Shown one piece after another: positions 63,376-64,000 of a stretch of 64,000 nucleotides of DNA. The translations under genes were made by a program, and so were the position numbers. Source of the DNA: CAXBDP01 sp041689935 (lineage in GTDB: Bacteria > Bacteroidota > Bacteroidia > Cytophagales > Cyclobacteriaceae); contig JBDNFI010000106.1 in NCBI GenBank assembly GCA_041689935.1, forward strand, positions 1 to 64,000, in the 5' to 3' direction. The stretch's first letter is position 1; every line of letters begins with the position of its first letter. The notes under the pieces are model-generated. The model searched no databases. It saw only the letters and a program-made list of their open reading frames with translations, and was not told the DNA's origin.

Positions 63376-64000
63376 ACCCACTTAAATTAATAGTTATTCT
63401 TAGCCTATTGTTTTATTCATGTGTGAATGAGGAAGCTGAGAATAGAGAATTCTTCACCGAATTAAGTCAAGATGGGCGCACCTATACAGTCAAGGCATCG
63501 GTAGCAACTGTCCCGAAAAATGTAAAACGAAGCGGAACGTCCTCTGGGTCGAATGCAATCGAGATAAAGGGAGACTTAGCTTTTTTATGGAGTGAATTAG
63601 AAGAAAAATTTAACTTAGATAAAGTAATAGTGCCTAGAGAAAATGATAATACAAAGGCATATTATCTTAAAATCTTTTCTGAATCTCTGCCGATAGCAAA
63701 TATTGTTTTGGAAGAAGATTTTTTTAAATTTATATCAGAGGCTTATGATGTTAGTTTTGAACATGAAGATTTAACCTCAAAATATACAATACTCCATAAT
63801 GAAGACAACGAATTATTAAGCGCGATTAATCTTTCTTTTAGTGTTAAGGTGGTTGGGAATGAAATATATGTATCAAATATTACCAGTAAACATTTTGAAA
63901 AACTGCTGTACGATCATTTTTCTATCGATAGTATTAAATTTCAATCAAAAGTAGGATATTCAATAAATGACACTTTATTCATAAATAGAAACATCAATCA
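63372..64000 (+). CDS. Lipoprotein, partial at window edge
   Basis: Starts at ATG 63372-63374, overlapping the previous stop as ATGA, and is open to the edge (209 codons). Lipoprotein signal MNPLKLIVILSLLFYSC. The mature part is Thr/Ser/Lys-rich at first (YTVKASVATVPKNVKRSG) then alpha/beta (DLAFLWSELEEKFNLDKV). No family recognised. By analogy with the 52-kb locus, a redox domain could follow beyond the edge; that is a guess. Confidence 0.7.
   Translation, partial: MNPLKLIVILSLLFYSCVNEEAENREFFTELSQDGRTYTVKASVATVPKNVKRSGTSSGSNAIEIKGDLAFLWSELEEKFNLDKVIVPRENDNTKAYYLKIFSESLPIANIVLEEDFFKFISEAYDVSFEHEDLTSKYTILHNEDNELLSAINLSFSVKVVGNEIYVSNITSKHFEKLLYDHFSIDSIKFQSKVGYSINDTLFINRNIN

Noticed and set aside
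1..64000. CRISPR arrays, IS elements, transposases, rRNA
   Set aside because: No regularly spaced repeat array, transposase frame or rRNA sequence was seen.

Overview
This window reads as a chromosome segment of a Bacteroidota bacterium, most likely Cytophagales. The evidence is a PorU2/PorV2 pair of the type IX secretion pathway, TonB-dependent B12 uptake, many Sec lipoproteins with a bare lipobox Cys, DUF4221 lipoproteins, Bacteroidota-type promoters (TTG, about 19-21 nt, then TAnnTTTG) and start regions mostly without Shine-Dalgarno sequences. Species cannot be named from the sequence.

Layout. 1-7.1 kb (minus strand): tail of a surface protein, then an overlapping operon abgT - two GT2 glycosyltransferases - GT-C-like membrane protein - secreted protein - lspA. 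7.3-18.1 kb: a lone ABC ATPase, a polyferredoxin plus FAD oxidoreductase pair, and a B12 uptake locus in which btuFCD-type genes diverge from a cobalamin-riboswitch-controlled btuB and an ATP-pyrophosphatase gene. 18.1-38.2 kb: mostly housekeeping genes (fic, ridA, M61 peptidase, NUDIX, thioesterase, TPR lipoprotein, sua5/tsaC, pgk, recQ, enoyl-CoA hydratase, comEC, GNAT, phoH, SAM hydrolase). Between fic and ridA lies a 68-bp direct repeat, each copy carrying the start of a tiny cationic peptide ORF.

38.25-45.2 kb is a more AT-rich accessory island next to a tRNA-Leu(CAA). It holds an XRE / ImmA-IrrE peptidase / PIN-domain set in overlapping frames and a DUF4011-helicase-Vsr-like nuclease (Hhe-like defence protein) that is split by a frameshift. 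45.4-50.1 kb returns to ordinary genes (DsrE-like, DUF4153-like, endonuclease/phosphatase, lhgO). 50.3-54.3 kb is a secreted-peptide locus: two Cys-rich peptides, two paralogous DUF4221 lipoproteins and a CxxC thioredoxin-like lipoprotein. porU2/porV2 follow. At 61.9-64 kb a second, unrelated-sequence locus repeats the plan: Cys-rich peptide (frameshifted), beta-propeller lipoprotein, another lipoprotein running off the edge.

Two signals cut across genes. (i) The octamer GCGGGAGG occurs 37 times by hand count on both strands, against well under one expected by composition, and is absent from the accessory stretches; it behaves like a Chi or DNA-uptake type motif. (ii) Three genes (recQ, the Hhe-like helicase, the 62-kb peptide) become full length with one single-base correction in a short homopolymer, and one small gene has an in-frame TGA, so either recent decay or indel errors in this assembly should be considered.
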